Made by a program: the position numbers and the translations under genes | The notes under the pieces: generated by a model | The model's input: the letters and a program-made list of their open reading frames with translations, nothing else | Databases searched by the model: none | Told to the model about the DNA's origin: nothing | Source of the DNA: an uncultured Monoglobus sp. | Lineage (GTDB): Bacteria > Bacillota > Clostridia > Monoglobales > Monoglobaceae | NCBI GenBank assembly: GCA_947630135.1 | Contig: CANRGH010000013.1 | Location: 1 to 60,551 of the forward strand | Direction: 5' to 3' | Length of the DNA stretch: 60,551 bases | Shown here: positions 40,804 through 49,360 of the stretch, in pieces | Numbering within the stretch: the first letter of the stretch is position 1 | Layout of the letters: every line of letters begins with the position of its first letter

Positions 40804-41946
40804 ATGGACAAGGTATCGGTTGTAAAATGCACGGACTACTCCGGCGCTTATGAGGCGGTCAAAAGATCACTCGACCTGATCGGCGGGATAGAAAAATTCG
40901 TGAAGCCGGGCGACAAGGTGGTTCTGAAGCCGAACTACGTCTCGCGGCGCAGGCCCGAGGCGGCCGTCACCACCCACCCGGCGATCCTTCGGGCGGTGAT
41001 CAAGCTCTGCGAGGCGGCCGGCGGAAAGGTCGTTGTGGCCGAGAGCCCCGGCGGGCCGTATAACGCCTCGCTGCTGAAATCGGTCTATACCGCCTGCGGA
41101 GCTATTGAGGCCGCAGAAGGCACAAACGCCGTGATAAACTATGACACCGCATTTGAGGAGGTTCCCTATCCCGAGGGCGCGGTGCTGAAAAAATTCCCGA
41201 TCATAAAGCCCGTTCTCGACGCGGACGTGATAATCTCGCTGCCAAAGCTCAAAACGCACTCCATGACAAGTTACAGCGGCGCGGTCAAAAACCTGTTCGG
41301 CACAGTCCCCGGTACCTACAAAGCGGAGCTCCACTTCCGCCTGGACGAGCGCAAGGCCTTCTGCTCCATGCTGGTTGACCTGTGCGAGTGCGTAAAGCCG
41401 ACGCTCGCGGTAATGGACGGCGTTTGGGGCATGGAGGGTGACGGCCCGACCAACGGCGACAGGCGCGACGCGGGCGTTATTATGGCGGCCGCCAACCTTC
41501 ACGCCCTCGACTATGCGGCCTGCAAAATGATCGGCTATGAGCCGCGGGACGTTGACACGGTTTTAGAGGCAAAAAACCGCGGTCTGTTCGACCCGGACGA
41601 GATCGACGTCGCGGGCGACGACCCGGACTCTTTCGGCCTCGGCGACTTTGTGAAGCCCGAGAGCGATTTCAATCTGCTCAAGGTCGTGTCGCTGCCGCCT
41701 AAGCTCAACGCTTTTGTGGTTAAGGTCCTGGCCTCGCGGCCGAAAATAAATCTTTCCGAGTGCGTCGGCTGCGGCGAATGTTTTCGCTGCTGCCCGCCCA
41801 AGGCGATCAAAATGGAAAACGGCAGGCCCGTGATCGACAGAAAGGTCTGCATAAAATGCTTCTGCTGTCAGGAGCTCTGCCCCAAGGGCGCGGTCAAGAT
41901 AAAACGCCCGCCCCTTAATCGGTTCATGCTTAAATTTCTGAAATAA
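40804..41946 (+). CDS. DUF362 protein with C-terminal 2[4Fe-4S] ferredoxin domain
   Basis: The 380-residue protein has an N-terminal DUF362 domain (about 1-300; VVLKPNYVSRRRPEAAVTTH and LKTHSMTSYSGAVKNLFGTV are characteristic). Its C-terminal bacterial ferredoxin module has two cysteine sets (CVGCGECFRCCPPKAI and CIKCFCCQELCPKGA) for two 4Fe-4S clusters. DUF362 proteins are cytoplasmic, of unknown catalytic role, and probably redox-linked. AAAGGAGCG precedes the ATG. PaaK follows but with its own promoter. Confidence 0.9.
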   Translation: MDKVSVVKCTDYSGAYEAVKRSLDLIGGIEKFVKPGDKVVLKPNYVSRRRPEAAVTTHPAILRAVIKLCEAAGGKVVVAESPGGPYNASLLKSVYTACGAIEAAEGTNAVINYDTAFEEVPYPEGAVLKKFPIIKPVLDADVIISLPKLKTHSMTSYSGAVKNLFGTVPGTYKAELHFRLDERKAFCSMLVDLCECVKPTLAVMDGVWGMEGDGPTNGDRRDAGVIMAAANLHALDYAACKMIGYEPRDVDTVLEAKNRGLFDPDEIDVAGDDPDSFGLGDFVKPESDFNLLKVVSLPPKLNAFVVKVLASRPKINLSECVGCGECFRCCPPKAIKMENGRPVIDRKVCIKCFCCQELCPKGAVKIKRPPLNRFMLKFLK

Positions 41947-41958
41947 GAAATTTATTTA

Positions 41959-41987
41959 TTGACGAAACATCATATTTAATATATAAT
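41959..41987 (+). promoter_or_regulatory. Promoter of paaK
   Basis: TTGACG, a 17-base spacer, then TATAAT; 38 bases before the start codon. Confidence 0.75.
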
Positions 41988-42025
41988 AAAATCACCTTAT
42001 TATAATACGTTTAGGAGGAAAAGTT

Positions 42026-43318
42026 ATGGCAATGTTTCAACCCGAAATCGAAACCATGGATCGCGAACAAATTCGCGAGATCCAGCTTGAAAAGCTCAAA
42101 TGGCAGGTCAAGCGCATGTACGCGAATGTCAAAATGTACCGCGAGCGCATGGACGACGCGGGCGTAAAGCCGGAGGACATACAGACGCTCGACGACCTCT
42201 CAAAGCTGCCGTTCACAACCAAACAGGATCTGCGCGACTATTATCCGTTTGATCTGCTTGCGGTGCCAAAGCGCGACATCGTGCGTATTCAGGCCTCGTC
42301 GGGCACCACGGGACGGCAGATCGTCTCGGGCTATACCCGCGCCGATCTTGACCAGTGGGCAAACGGCTTCGCGCGCCAGCTGGTAGCGGCGGGCGGCGAC
42401 AACAGATCGATCGTTCAGGTGTCCTACGGCTATGGACTGTTCACAGGCGGCCTCGGCGCGCATCAGGGAGCCGAAAAGGTCGGCGCGATGGTTATCCCCA
42501 CCTCGTCGGGCAACACCGAGCGCCAGATACGCTTTATGTGCGATCTTGGCACGACGCACCTGTGCTGCACGCCGTCCTACGCGATGTACATAGGCGAGAC
42601 CGTGCGCGAGATGGGTGTTAAGAACCAGCTCAAGCTCAAGGCCGGAATTTTCGGCGCGGAGCCGTGGACCGAGGAAATGCGGCACGAGATCGAGGAGTCG
42701 CTCGGCATCAAGGCCCACGACGTTTACGGCCTGACCGAGATCATGGGCCCCGGCGTGTCCTACGAGTGCGAAGTGCAGCAGGGCATGCATATCTGCGAGG
42801 ATATGATAATCCCCGAGATCATCGACCCCGACACCGGCGAGGTCCTTCCCGAGGGCTCGTTCGGCGAGCTGGTACTGTCGACCGTCACCAAGGAGGGCCA
42901 GCCGCTGATGCGCTACCGCACAAGGGATCTGTGCGTGCTCGACTACTCGCCCTGCCCCTGCGGCAGAACGCACGTCAGAATGAAAAAGCCCGCGGGCCGC
43001 ACCGACGACATGCTGATCATCCGCGGCGTGAACGTGTTCCCGTCGCAGATCGAGGAAGTGCTGCTCAAGAACAGCATCGAGGTTTCGCCCAACTATCAGA
43101 TTTTGGTTGACCGCGTGAACAACACCGACACGTTCGACATCAATGTTGAGCTGAGCCCCAAATTCAGGGGCGATGTGGACGCCGAGAAGCGCAAACTGGA
43201 GACCCAGCTCCACTCGTCGCTTGGCATAAAGGCGAAGGTCCACCTGCTCAGACCCAAGTCGATAGTCCGCAGCGAAGGCAAAGCCGTCCGCGTTATCGAC
43301 AACAGAAAACTGCATTAA
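42026..43318 (+). CDS. paaK: Phenylacetate-CoA ligase
   Basis: The 430-residue adenylate-forming ligase makes aryl-CoA thioesters. Motifs are the P-loop IQASSGTTGRQIVSGYTRAD, DVYGLTEIMGPGVSYECEV, LMRYRTRDL and the hinge and C-terminal GRTDDMLIIRGVNVFPSQIE. In fermenting clostridia PaaK salvages arylacetates formed from aromatic amino acids, often beside indolepyruvate oxidoreductase; that enzyme is not in this window. TAGGAGG precedes the ATG. Confidence 0.95.
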   Translation: MAMFQPEIETMDREQIREIQLEKLKWQVKRMYANVKMYRERMDDAGVKPEDIQTLDDLSKLPFTTKQDLRDYYPFDLLAVPKRDIVRIQASSGTTGRQIVSGYTRADLDQWANGFARQLVAAGGDNRSIVQVSYGYGLFTGGLGAHQGAEKVGAMVIPTSSGNTERQIRFMCDLGTTHLCCTPSYAMYIGETVREMGVKNQLKLKAGIFGAEPWTEEMRHEIEESLGIKAHDVYGLTEIMGPGVSYECEVQQGMHICEDMIIPEIIDPDTGEVLPEGSFGELVLSTVTKEGQPLMRYRTRDLCVLDYSPCPCGRTHVRMKKPAGRTDDMLIIRGVNVFPSQIEEVLLKNSIEVSPNYQILVDRVNNTDTFDINVELSPKFRGDVDAEKRKLETQLHSSLGIKAKVHLLRPKSIVRSEGKAVRVIDNRKLH

Positions 43319-43326
43319 ACCAAACC

Positions 43327-43358
43327 GCCGAGGGGTTTTTGATCCCCTCGGCAATTTT
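43327..43358 (+). terminator. Terminator of paaK
   Basis: GCCGAGGGG/CCCCTCGGC with an 8-base loop, followed by AATTTTAT. Confidence 0.85.
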
Positions 43359-43407
43359 ATGCGTTATATTGCGCGTCATGGCCGTAGGTGACGCCCCCCG
43401 ACGTCCC

Positions 43408-43490
43408 GTAGGGCGGATATTATCCGCCCGCCTTGGCTCCCCTTCCGATAGGAGGGGGAGCTGGCGCCGAAGGCGACTGAGAGGGAGGCC
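43408..43490. repeat. R1 plus R2 interspersed repeats
   Basis: GTAGGGCGGATATTATCCGC (R1) is followed directly by an R2 hairpin unit from GGCTCCCCTTCC to CTGAGAGGGAGG with central GGCGCCGAAGGCGAC. The pair fills the space between convergent paaK and the large LRR gene. Confidence 0.7.
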
Positions 43491-43510
43491 CTATTCCCTA
43501 GTTTCTACGT

Positions 43511-46500
43511 TTATATATTTATCTCTTTCGCCTGCGTCAGGGGCTCCAAAGTTTTCGGATCCCAGATAAACGCTTTCAATTTCCTCGCGCCGTTTATCGG
43601 GAACGTCGCGTCGGCCGTGTAATCGGCAAGATCGGCGGCGGTAAAGGCTGTCAGCACTCCGTCTCTGTCGTAGGCGGCGATGTAGACCGCAGCGCCCGCC
43701 GGAACTATTCCTGTCTCTATATGCACATTTGCGGTGTCTCCGTTTTTCTCCGCCTCAAATTTTATTATCATGCCGTCCGACAATACGCGCAGCACGCACG
43801 TCGCCGTCCTGCCGCCCGATGTGCTCGCTGTTATCGTTGCTGTGCCGTAGTTTTTGGTGTTGATAACTCCGTTTTCCTTGACCGTAGCTACTTTTTCGTC
43901 CGACGACGAGAAAGTAATTGTGTCGGTGTCAAACTCGGGCGTTATGTTCATCGGCAGCACAATATTTTTGCTCCTGTCCGCAAATACCTCACTTTCGGCA
44001 AAGCTTATACTTGTTATAGGCGCATCTACCGCGCTGAATTTCATGTTCCTCGACTTCGCGTATTCCTCGGCATATGAGCCCGATTTTCCGTAAACCGTCA
44101 TCTTCGCCGGATAAGAGAACGAGTTATTCTCGATCTTAGTCACATAAGGCGGAATATAAGCCAAGCTCAGCTTGGTATCCTCCGCAAAAGCATTGGCGGC
44201 AATAGTCGTGCAGAACCTCGGAATATTTACCGTCTCCAAACTCTGACAAAGCCTGAACGCCGAATCGGGAATCTTTTCTATATATTTGCCGAGCTTAACA
44301 TCGGTTAATTTATCACAGCCGTAACACATTTCGCGTCCTATCTCCGTAACACCGTCGGCAATACTGATCGACGTCAAAGCATCGCAGTCATAGAATGCGC
44401 TGTTTCCGATACTTCCCAAGCCATTTATAACCGCACTCGTCATAGCATCACAGTTTTCAAAAGCCGATGAACCAATAAATGACACATTTTTTGAAAGTGT
44501 AAGTCTTGTCAATCCACTTGCATAAAATGCCTTGTCCTCAATATTAGTTATCTGATCTGGTATATCAATATTTTTTAATTCTGAACATCCATAGAATGTC
44601 TCGGTTCCTATTTGTGTAAAAGAAGTTGGCAACTCAATATTAGTTAAAGAAATACAATTTTTAAAAGTGTAATTGGGCAATTTTGATATTTTAGTCGGCA
44701 AGACTATTTTTTGAATATTTATACAGTCACTAAAAACACCGGTCCCCATGCTTGTTACCGAATCGGGTATAATAACAGACGTTAACGAATTGCATCTTAA
44801 AAAAGAATTTGTTCCAATCTCGGTAATGCTATTTGGTATGCTGATAGCTTTTATTGCTCCGCATTCTCTGAAAGCCTCGTCCCCTATTTTTGTCATGGTA
44901 TCTAACAATGTAACATTTTCAAGTTTATTTGCTCCCGAAAATAAATGTGCTACCACTTGTGTTGTCCCACTTTCAAAAGTAGCTGTCTTTATTCCGCTGT
45001 TATTAAATGGACCCCACTCATTAAAATTATGAGCGGTTGTTAATGATTTGGGAATTTCAATCTCGGTCAACATGTTACATCCATCAAAAGCCCGATAACC
45101 TATGCTATCAAGATACTTAGGTAACTTTACACTGTTTAAATTTGTGCAATTTCTAAATGCATCAATTCCGATATTTATTACTGAGTCAGGTAATGTGATT
45201 TCATCTAAAGACGAACATCCTTGAAATGCAGAATTATCTATCCTTGTTACCGCATTTGGTATTGTAATTTGACTTAGTGATTCACAAGATGAAAAAGCTC
45301 CATCCCCTATATATGTCATGGTATCTAACAATGTAACATTTTCAAGATTATTTGCTCCTGAAAACAAACGCGCTACCACTTGTGTTGTCCCACTTTCAAA
45401 AGTAGCTGTCTTTATTCCGCTGTTGTTAAATGGACCCCACTCATTAAAATTATAAGCGGTTGTTAATGATTTGGGAATTTCAATCTCAGTCAACATGTTA
45501 CACCCATCAAAAGCCCGATAACCTATGCTGTCAAGATACTTAGGCAACTTTACACTGTTTAAATTTATGCAATTTCTAAATGCATCAGTTCCTATTTTTA
45601 TTACCGAGTCAGGCAACGTGATTTCATCTAAAGACGAACATCCTTGAAATGCAGAATCATCTATCCTTGTTACCGCATTTGGTATTGTAATTTGACTTAG
45701 TGATTCACAAGATGAAAAAGCTCCATCCCCTATATATGTCATGGTATCTAACAATGTAACATTTTCAAGATTATTTGCTCCTGAAAATAAACGCGCTACC
45801 ACTTGTGTTGTCCCACTTTCAAAAGTAGCTATCTTTATACCGCTGTTGTTAAATGGACCCCACTCATTAAAATTATAAGCGGTTGTTAATGATTTGGGAA
45901 TTTCAATCTCGGTTAACATGTCGCATCCATCAAAAGTCCGATATCCTATGCTGTCAAGATACTTAGGCAATTTTACATTGTTTAAGTTTGCGCAATTTCT
46001 AAATGCATCAGTTCCTATTTCAATTATAGTATTTGGCATAGCTATACTAACTATAGATGTGCAATTCTCAAACGCACTACTACCTATCTTAGTCACGGTA
46101 TACCCATCAATGGTTTCGGGTATCGAAACAGCGGAGGCGTTGCCTCTGAATTTGGTTATTGTGGCGTTGCCGTCGTCTTCTACTTTGTATTCCCATATAA
46201 TGATAGGCTCGGCTGTGCCTCCGTCTCCGTAAGAGCCTTGACCGTAGTAGGGATTAAAATATCTTGACCACGGCGAGGTCGTGTACTTAAGGTCCAAGCC
46301 CCGCGCGCAGCTTGTTACAAGTTTGCCGTCCTCATAGTGGTACACAACTCTTATCGGGCTGTTGTATTCGTTGTATATCTCTTTTGTTTTCGGCCCGCAC
46401 TTCTGTCCGAAAAGTGTCGCCGACGCGCCTACCTCCGCGTACATATATCCTTTGGTCGTGACGCATAGCTGCGGACTGCCGCTGTCGTATGAATGGAACT

Positions 46501-47896
46501 CCGCTCTCATTTTCACGCCTATCGACGCATATATTCCGCCGCTTCCGAACCATGATTTGACGCTTGCCGAAAGCCTGAGTCCCGCTTTAAGCTCCGCGCT
46601 GCCGTTTAAGTCTGCGTTCTTCTTATAAAAATCGGCTATAACGCGGAAATAGCCGTCCTCAAACGAAAAGCCCGTTCTCGTTGAGCCGTTCCAGTTGTAT
46701 GTAAGCTCACCTTCTATGTTATACTCCATCGAAAGCGAGATATTTCCAACGCCTCCGATGTTTATATTTCCCAAAACAAGACTTTTGGGTATGCCCGCAT
46801 AATCGCCGAGATCAACTTTGATATTTGTTGTGATCTTTGTGTCGTCCGAAACTATAACGATCTCGCCAATGCTTGCCTTGAATTCAAGACGCATACCCTT
46901 CATGACAAAGGTAATGCTGCCGACTGTGGAACCGCCAAGCTTTATCTTTTTTGAGCCTGTTAATGTCTCGGTCTTTTTGTCCCAGCTTATGCCCGCGGCC
47001 TCAACGGTAAATTCTTCTGCCGCGGCGTTTGCCCGCGAGGTATCAACTACCGAATACGTCTCTGTTTCGTCAAACTCAAAATTTTCAAGATCGAGATCTA
47101 TAACTCCCTCGGCGTCGCCTGAAACTATGGCGCCTTCGGCGCCTTCACTTGCGGCGGATATGATTGTCGTATTGCCGTCGGTGGTGACATTTGTCGCTTT
47201 CAGCGCAACGGGCAGGTCGCCAGTGTATACCACAAAAATATCTCCGATTTTAATTTTGGGATCATAGTCGGTTATTGTCACCGTGTTGTCGGCGGCGATC
47301 GAAGTATTCGCGGTCGCGGGTATCTCGATAACACCGGGCGCAAACTCAAATGTGTTTTGGTGGTTCTCGTCTATTACCTCGCTTGCGAGGACGGCTTTGG
47401 CGTCGTCAAGCATAGCGGTCATTTCGGCGGTCGTTACAGCCTGTTCGGGCATAAAGTTATTGCCCGACAGCTTGAACCAGCCGCGGTTTATCGCAACCTG
47501 TATATCGTCGGGGTATGTCACGCTGCCCGATTCGGAAAATGTGTATCCCTCACCCTCGCCAAGCTGAAACAGCAGGCAGGAGTTAAGCGTCTGGGCGGTG
47601 AACTCACGCGTCGCGGGCTCGTCGGGATAGAACGGGTCTCCCGCTTCAATGTTTATCACGCCAAATTCAACCGCAAGCAGTATGTCGCGGTAATACGGCA
47701 TGTCCTCGGATATGTCGCTGAAATAGTTGTCGGGCATATTCTCGTCGTTTTCAACCGTCATGTCAAACGTGGCGACAAGCTGAGACACCCACTCAGCGCG
47801 CGTCACATCGCCCGCCGCGAACGCGTTTATCCCCGCGGGCACTGCCGCGCACAGCATAGTTAATGCCAACGCAATGATGATAAGTCTTTTTTTCAT
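43511..47896 (-). CDS. Giant BspA-like LRR surface protein with SLH-like N-terminus and Ig-like domain
   Basis: The 1461-residue protein has a signal peptide (MKKRLIIIALALTMLCAAVP, cleavage near AFA-AG), three degenerate S-layer-homology-like segments (VTRAEWVSQLVATFDM, ATREFTAQTLNSCL, VTTAEMTAMLDDAK; 28-200) that could tether it to the wall, and a beta-rich region (200-590). About 26 LRR_5 repeats follow (600-1270), then a BIG2-type Ig domain (ITSISFAESEVFADRSKNIV onward), and a C-terminal domain ending FIWDPKTLEPLTQAKEINI that is shared with the 13478-15193 protein. Inside the LRR block, a 423-base unit is tandemly repeated. LRR codons are markedly AT-richer than the flanks, suggesting separate origin. 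GGAGG precedes the ATG. Confidence 0.9.
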   Translation of the reverse strand: MKKRLIIIALALTMLCAAVPAGINAFAAGDVTRAEWVSQLVATFDMTVENDENMPDNYFSDISEDMPYYRDILLAVEFGVINIEAGDPFYPDEPATREFTAQTLNSCLLFQLGEGEGYTFSESGSVTYPDDIQVAINRGWFKLSGNNFMPEQAVTTAEMTAMLDDAKAVLASEVIDENHQNTFEFAPGVIEIPATANTSIAADNTVTITDYDPKIKIGDIFVVYTGDLPVALKATNVTTDGNTTIISAASEGAEGAIVSGDAEGVIDLDLENFEFDETETYSVVDTSRANAAAEEFTVEAAGISWDKKTETLTGSKKIKLGGSTVGSITFVMKGMRLEFKASIGEIVIVSDDTKITTNIKVDLGDYAGIPKSLVLGNINIGGVGNISLSMEYNIEGELTYNWNGSTRTGFSFEDGYFRVIADFYKKNADLNGSAELKAGLRLSASVKSWFGSGGIYASIGVKMRAEFHSYDSGSPQLCVTTKGYMYAEVGASATLFGQKCGPKTKEIYNEYNSPIRVVYHYEDGKLVTSCARGLDLKYTTSPWSRYFNPYYGQGSYGDGGTAEPIIIWEYKVEDDGNATITKFRGNASAVSIPETIDGYTVTKIGSSAFENCTSIVSIAMPNTIIEIGTDAFRNCANLNNVKLPKYLDSIGYRTFDGCDMLTEIEIPKSLTTAYNFNEWGPFNNSGIKIATFESGTTQVVARLFSGANNLENVTLLDTMTYIGDGAFSSCESLSQITIPNAVTRIDDSAFQGCSSLDEITLPDSVIKIGTDAFRNCINLNSVKLPKYLDSIGYRAFDGCNMLTEIEIPKSLTTAYNFNEWGPFNNSGIKTATFESGTTQVVARLFSGANNLENVTLLDTMTYIGDGAFSSCESLSQITIPNAVTRIDNSAFQGCSSLDEITLPDSVINIGIDAFRNCTNLNSVKLPKYLDSIGYRAFDGCNMLTEIEIPKSLTTAHNFNEWGPFNNSGIKTATFESGTTQVVAHLFSGANKLENVTLLDTMTKIGDEAFRECGAIKAISIPNSITEIGTNSFLRCNSLTSVIIPDSVTSMGTGVFSDCINIQKIVLPTKISKLPNYTFKNCISLTNIELPTSFTQIGTETFYGCSELKNIDIPDQITNIEDKAFYASGLTRLTLSKNVSFIGSSAFENCDAMTSAVINGLGSIGNSAFYDCDALTSISIADGVTEIGREMCYGCDKLTDVKLGKYIEKIPDSAFRLCQSLETVNIPRFCTTIAANAFAEDTKLSLAYIPPYVTKIENNSFSYPAKMTVYGKSGSYAEEYAKSRNMKFSAVDAPITSISFAESEVFADRSKNIVLPMNITPEFDTDTITFSSSDEKVATVKENGVINTKNYGTATITASTSGGRTATCVLRVLSDGMIIKFEAEKNGDTANVHIETGIVPAGAAVYIAAYDRDGVLTAFTAADLADYTADATFPINGARKLKAFIWDPKTLEPLTQAKEINI
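44885..46030. repeat. 423-bp tandem repeats inside the LRR gene
   Basis: The marker GGTATCTAACAATGTAACAT starts at 44897, 45320 and 45743, an exact 423-base period (141 residues, six LRR units). Copies differ by only scattered bases, so duplication is recent or homogenised; the third copy is partial. Confidence 0.9.
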
Positions 47897-47972
47897 TTTG
47901 ATTTACCTCCAGTTTTTTATATATTTTTTTATTTTTTGCAAATTTATGGATTGCAGCAAGTGTGAAAATGCT

Positions 47973-48165
47973 GTAGGGGCGGATATCATCCGCCCGTTTG
48001 GCTCGCCTCCTTTTAAGGGGGAGAGCTGTCTGCGAAGCAGACTGAGAGGGAGTTATATACCTATATTGGTCCGCCTCCCTCTCCGTCTTTTCGCCTTCGG
48101 CGAAAATCCACCTCTCCCTCCTAAAGGCGGGCGAGGCTAACGAGCGGACGACCTCGGCCGCCCGT
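47973..48165. repeat. R1-R2-R2-R1 repeat block
   Basis: In order: an R1 unit (47973-47996, GTAGGGGCGGATATCATCCG), an R2 unit with central CTGCGAAGCAG (47999-48052), an inverted R2 unit with central TTTTCGCCTTCGGCGAAAA (48070-48140), and a diverged R1 unit (48144-48165). It separates RNA B from the giant LRR gene. I see no convincing promoter for the LRR gene here apart from a weak AT-rich candidate near 47910-47940. Confidence 0.7.
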
Positions 48166-48192
48166 GCCCCCAAAAAGAAATGCTTTTCACAA

Positions 48193-48226
48193 CAAAAAAT
48201 GCGCAGCCGTTAAATCACAGCCGCGC
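48193..48226 (-). terminator. Terminator of RNA B
   Basis: A 9-bp stem (GCGCGGCUG/CGGCUGCGC with two G-U pairs) and an 8-base loop are followed on the minus strand by ATTTTTT. Confidence 0.8.
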
Positions 48227-48373
48227 ATAAAAACGCCGCTTTGATTTAATGCTGCGACACACTCCAATTGCGCAATATTAATCTAATTCACGACAATGAC
48301 AATCAAAGCATACACGTTTTTACAAACATATAATGCCGTGAAATAGACAAAATATTAACTTGGAGTTGTCGCA
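48193..48373 (-). ncRNA. Structured RNA B (same family as the LRR leader A)
   Basis: The predicted RNA of about 180 nt begins with P1 (48360-48373 pairing with 48253-48267, one bulge), contains an inner UUCACG/CGUGAA stem and an apical segment UAAAAACG (48315-48322). It ends with a terminator (48201-48226) whose loop is exactly UGAUUUAA. The linker contains UUAAAUCA (48242-48249), a perfect 8-base complement of that loop, and CGUUUUUA (48228-48235), complementary to the apical segment. It lies 300 bases upstream of the giant LRR gene on the same strand. Confidence 0.65.
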
Positions 48374-48378
48374 CCGAT

Positions 48379-48407
48379 ATTATATCATACCCAAAATCGA
48401 CTGTCAA
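48379..48407 (-). promoter_or_regulatory. Promoter of RNA B
   Basis: The minus strand reads TTGACA, a 17-base spacer, then TATAAT (consensus in both boxes). Confidence 0.8.
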
Positions 48408-48423
48408 ATCATTTAAATTTAAG

Positions 48424-48456
48424 TAAATAAAAATGCGCAGCCCCTTGGAGCCGCGC
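48424..48456 (-). terminator. Terminator of RNA C
   Basis: GCGCGGCUCC/GGGGCUGCGC stem (48435-48456) followed on the minus strand by ATTTTTATTT. Confidence 0.82.
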
Positions 48457-48604
48457 ACGAAAAATGCACAACTCCGATTGCTGCGACACAATTTCATACA
48501 TACCGATATATACACCACAAGTATGTGAAAAGAGAGTATGCATTTTTGCCTAAAGCAAAAAACTACATACTTATGATGTGTAAATAATATGAAATTATGT
48601 CGCA
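48424..48604 (-). ncRNA. Structured RNA C (same family, tandem with RNA B)
   Basis: The predicted RNA of about 180 nt begins with a 17-bp P1 (48588-48604 with 48482-48498), continues with a UACACAUCAUAAGUAUGU/ACAUACUUGUGGUGUA stem, and has an apical hairpin UUUUUGC/GCAAAAA. The apical AAAAAUGCA (48539-48547) is a perfect 9-base complement of linker UGCAUUUUU (48460-48468). Linker GGAGUUG (48469-48475) can pair with CGGCUCC in the terminator 5' arm. The linker core CAAUCGG-x-G and CAUUUUUCGUG are shared with RNA A. Confidence 0.68.
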
Positions 48605-48609
48605 CCGAT

Positions 48610-48638
48610 ATTATATCATACCGAGAATTTGCTGTCAA
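48610..48638 (-). promoter_or_regulatory. Promoter of RNA C
   Basis: The minus strand reads TTGACA, a 17-base spacer, then TATAAT; the same ATATCGGTGCGACA follows as in RNA B. Confidence 0.82.
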
Positions 48639-48645
48639 ATTATTA

Positions 48646-48696
48646 TTGACAATCTATAAATTTGCTGATATAATATTATTGTAACTAACAATAGTT
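48646..48696 (+). promoter_or_regulatory. hicAB promoter with possible operator
   Basis: TTGACA (48646-48651), a 17-base spacer and TATAAT (48669-48674); the inverted repeat AACTA-ACAA-TAGTT (48683-48696) just downstream could be the HicB operator. Confidence 0.7.
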
Positions 48697-48713
48697 GCAA
48701 CATGGAGGAGAAT

Positions 48714-48968
48714 ATGAGCAAAAAAGAGAAATTGATCGCAAGGCTAAAGCTGAAACCGAAAGATTTCACATTTGACGAAGCGGCTCAACTGCTAAAATAT
48801 TTCGGATACGATATTCTTCCCGGCGGAAAAACCGGCGGATCAAGGATAGCTTTTTCAAACGCAAGCAAAGACTATATTCGTATGCACAAACCCCACCCGA
48901 GAAATATATTAAAGGCATATCAGGTGCAGAATTTGATTAATGATTTAAAGGAGCGTGATCTCATATGA
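48714..48968 (+). CDS. HicA-family mRNA interferase toxin
   Basis: The 84-residue double-stranded-RNA-binding-fold protein fits HicA: KLKPKDFTFDEAAQLLKYFG, the central GYDILPGGKTGGSRIAF and RMHKPHPRNILKAYQVQNLI. The His found in the G-S-H motif of many HicA toxins is Arg here (GGSR), as in a common clostridial subgroup, so activity should not be assumed. GGAGGAGAAT is correctly spaced for the ATG at 48714; the upstream ATG at 48702 is inside that site. Its stop overlaps the hicB start by 4 bases. Confidence 0.85.
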   Translation: MSKKEKLIARLKLKPKDFTFDEAAQLLKYFGYDILPGGKTGGSRIAFSNASKDYIRMHKPHPRNILKAYQVQNLINDLKERDLI

Positions 48969-49312
48969 GCAACAACACATTAAGATACAAAAACTATATA
49001 GGAACGGTAAATTTCTCCGAGGAGGACGAGGTGTTCTTCGGAAAAGTCGCAGGGATCACCGACTCGATCTCATTCGAGGGAGACACGGTGGAAAGTCTGA
49101 TCCGAGATTTTCATGACGCTGTTGACGAATACTTGGAGTTTTGCGCCGAAAACGGGAAAGATCCGCAACAGCAATACAAAGGCAGCTTTAATGTGCGGAT
49201 AAGCCCGGAACTTCACAGGCAGGCAAGCCTTATGGCGCAGTCTCGACACATATCACTAAACAGTTTTATCGAGCAGTCGGTAAAAAGCTATGTCGCGCAT
49301 AGCGCAAAATAA
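48965..49312 (+). CDS. HicB-family antitoxin
   Basis: The 115-residue protein has the partial RNase-H-like HicB domain (YIGTVNFSEEDEVFFGKVAG, SFEGDTVESLIRDFHDAVDE) and a C-terminal ribbon-helix-helix DNA-binding part (FNVRISPELHRQASLMAQSR, SLNSFIEQSVKSYV). It neutralises HicA and autoregulates the operon. The ATG overlaps the hicA stop (ATGA). Confidence 0.9.
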   Translation: MSNNTLRYKNYIGTVNFSEEDEVFFGKVAGITDSISFEGDTVESLIRDFHDAVDEYLEFCAENGKDPQQQYKGSFNVRISPELHRQASLMAQSRHISLNSFIEQSVKSYVAHSAK

Positions 49313-49325
49313 TATTTAATAACCA

Positions 49326-49360
49326 AAAACGGCCGTTTTATCTGCAAAACCGCCGTTTTT
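49326..49360 (+). terminator. Terminator of hicAB
   Basis: An AAAACGGC-type inverted repeat (about 49325-49338 with 49345-49358) is followed by a T-run. Confidence 0.75.

Noticed and set aside
42200..43354. A 384-codon open frame on the minus strand opposite paaK
   Set aside because: Antisense shadow of a verified gene; extends into the paaK terminator and shows no recognisable motifs.
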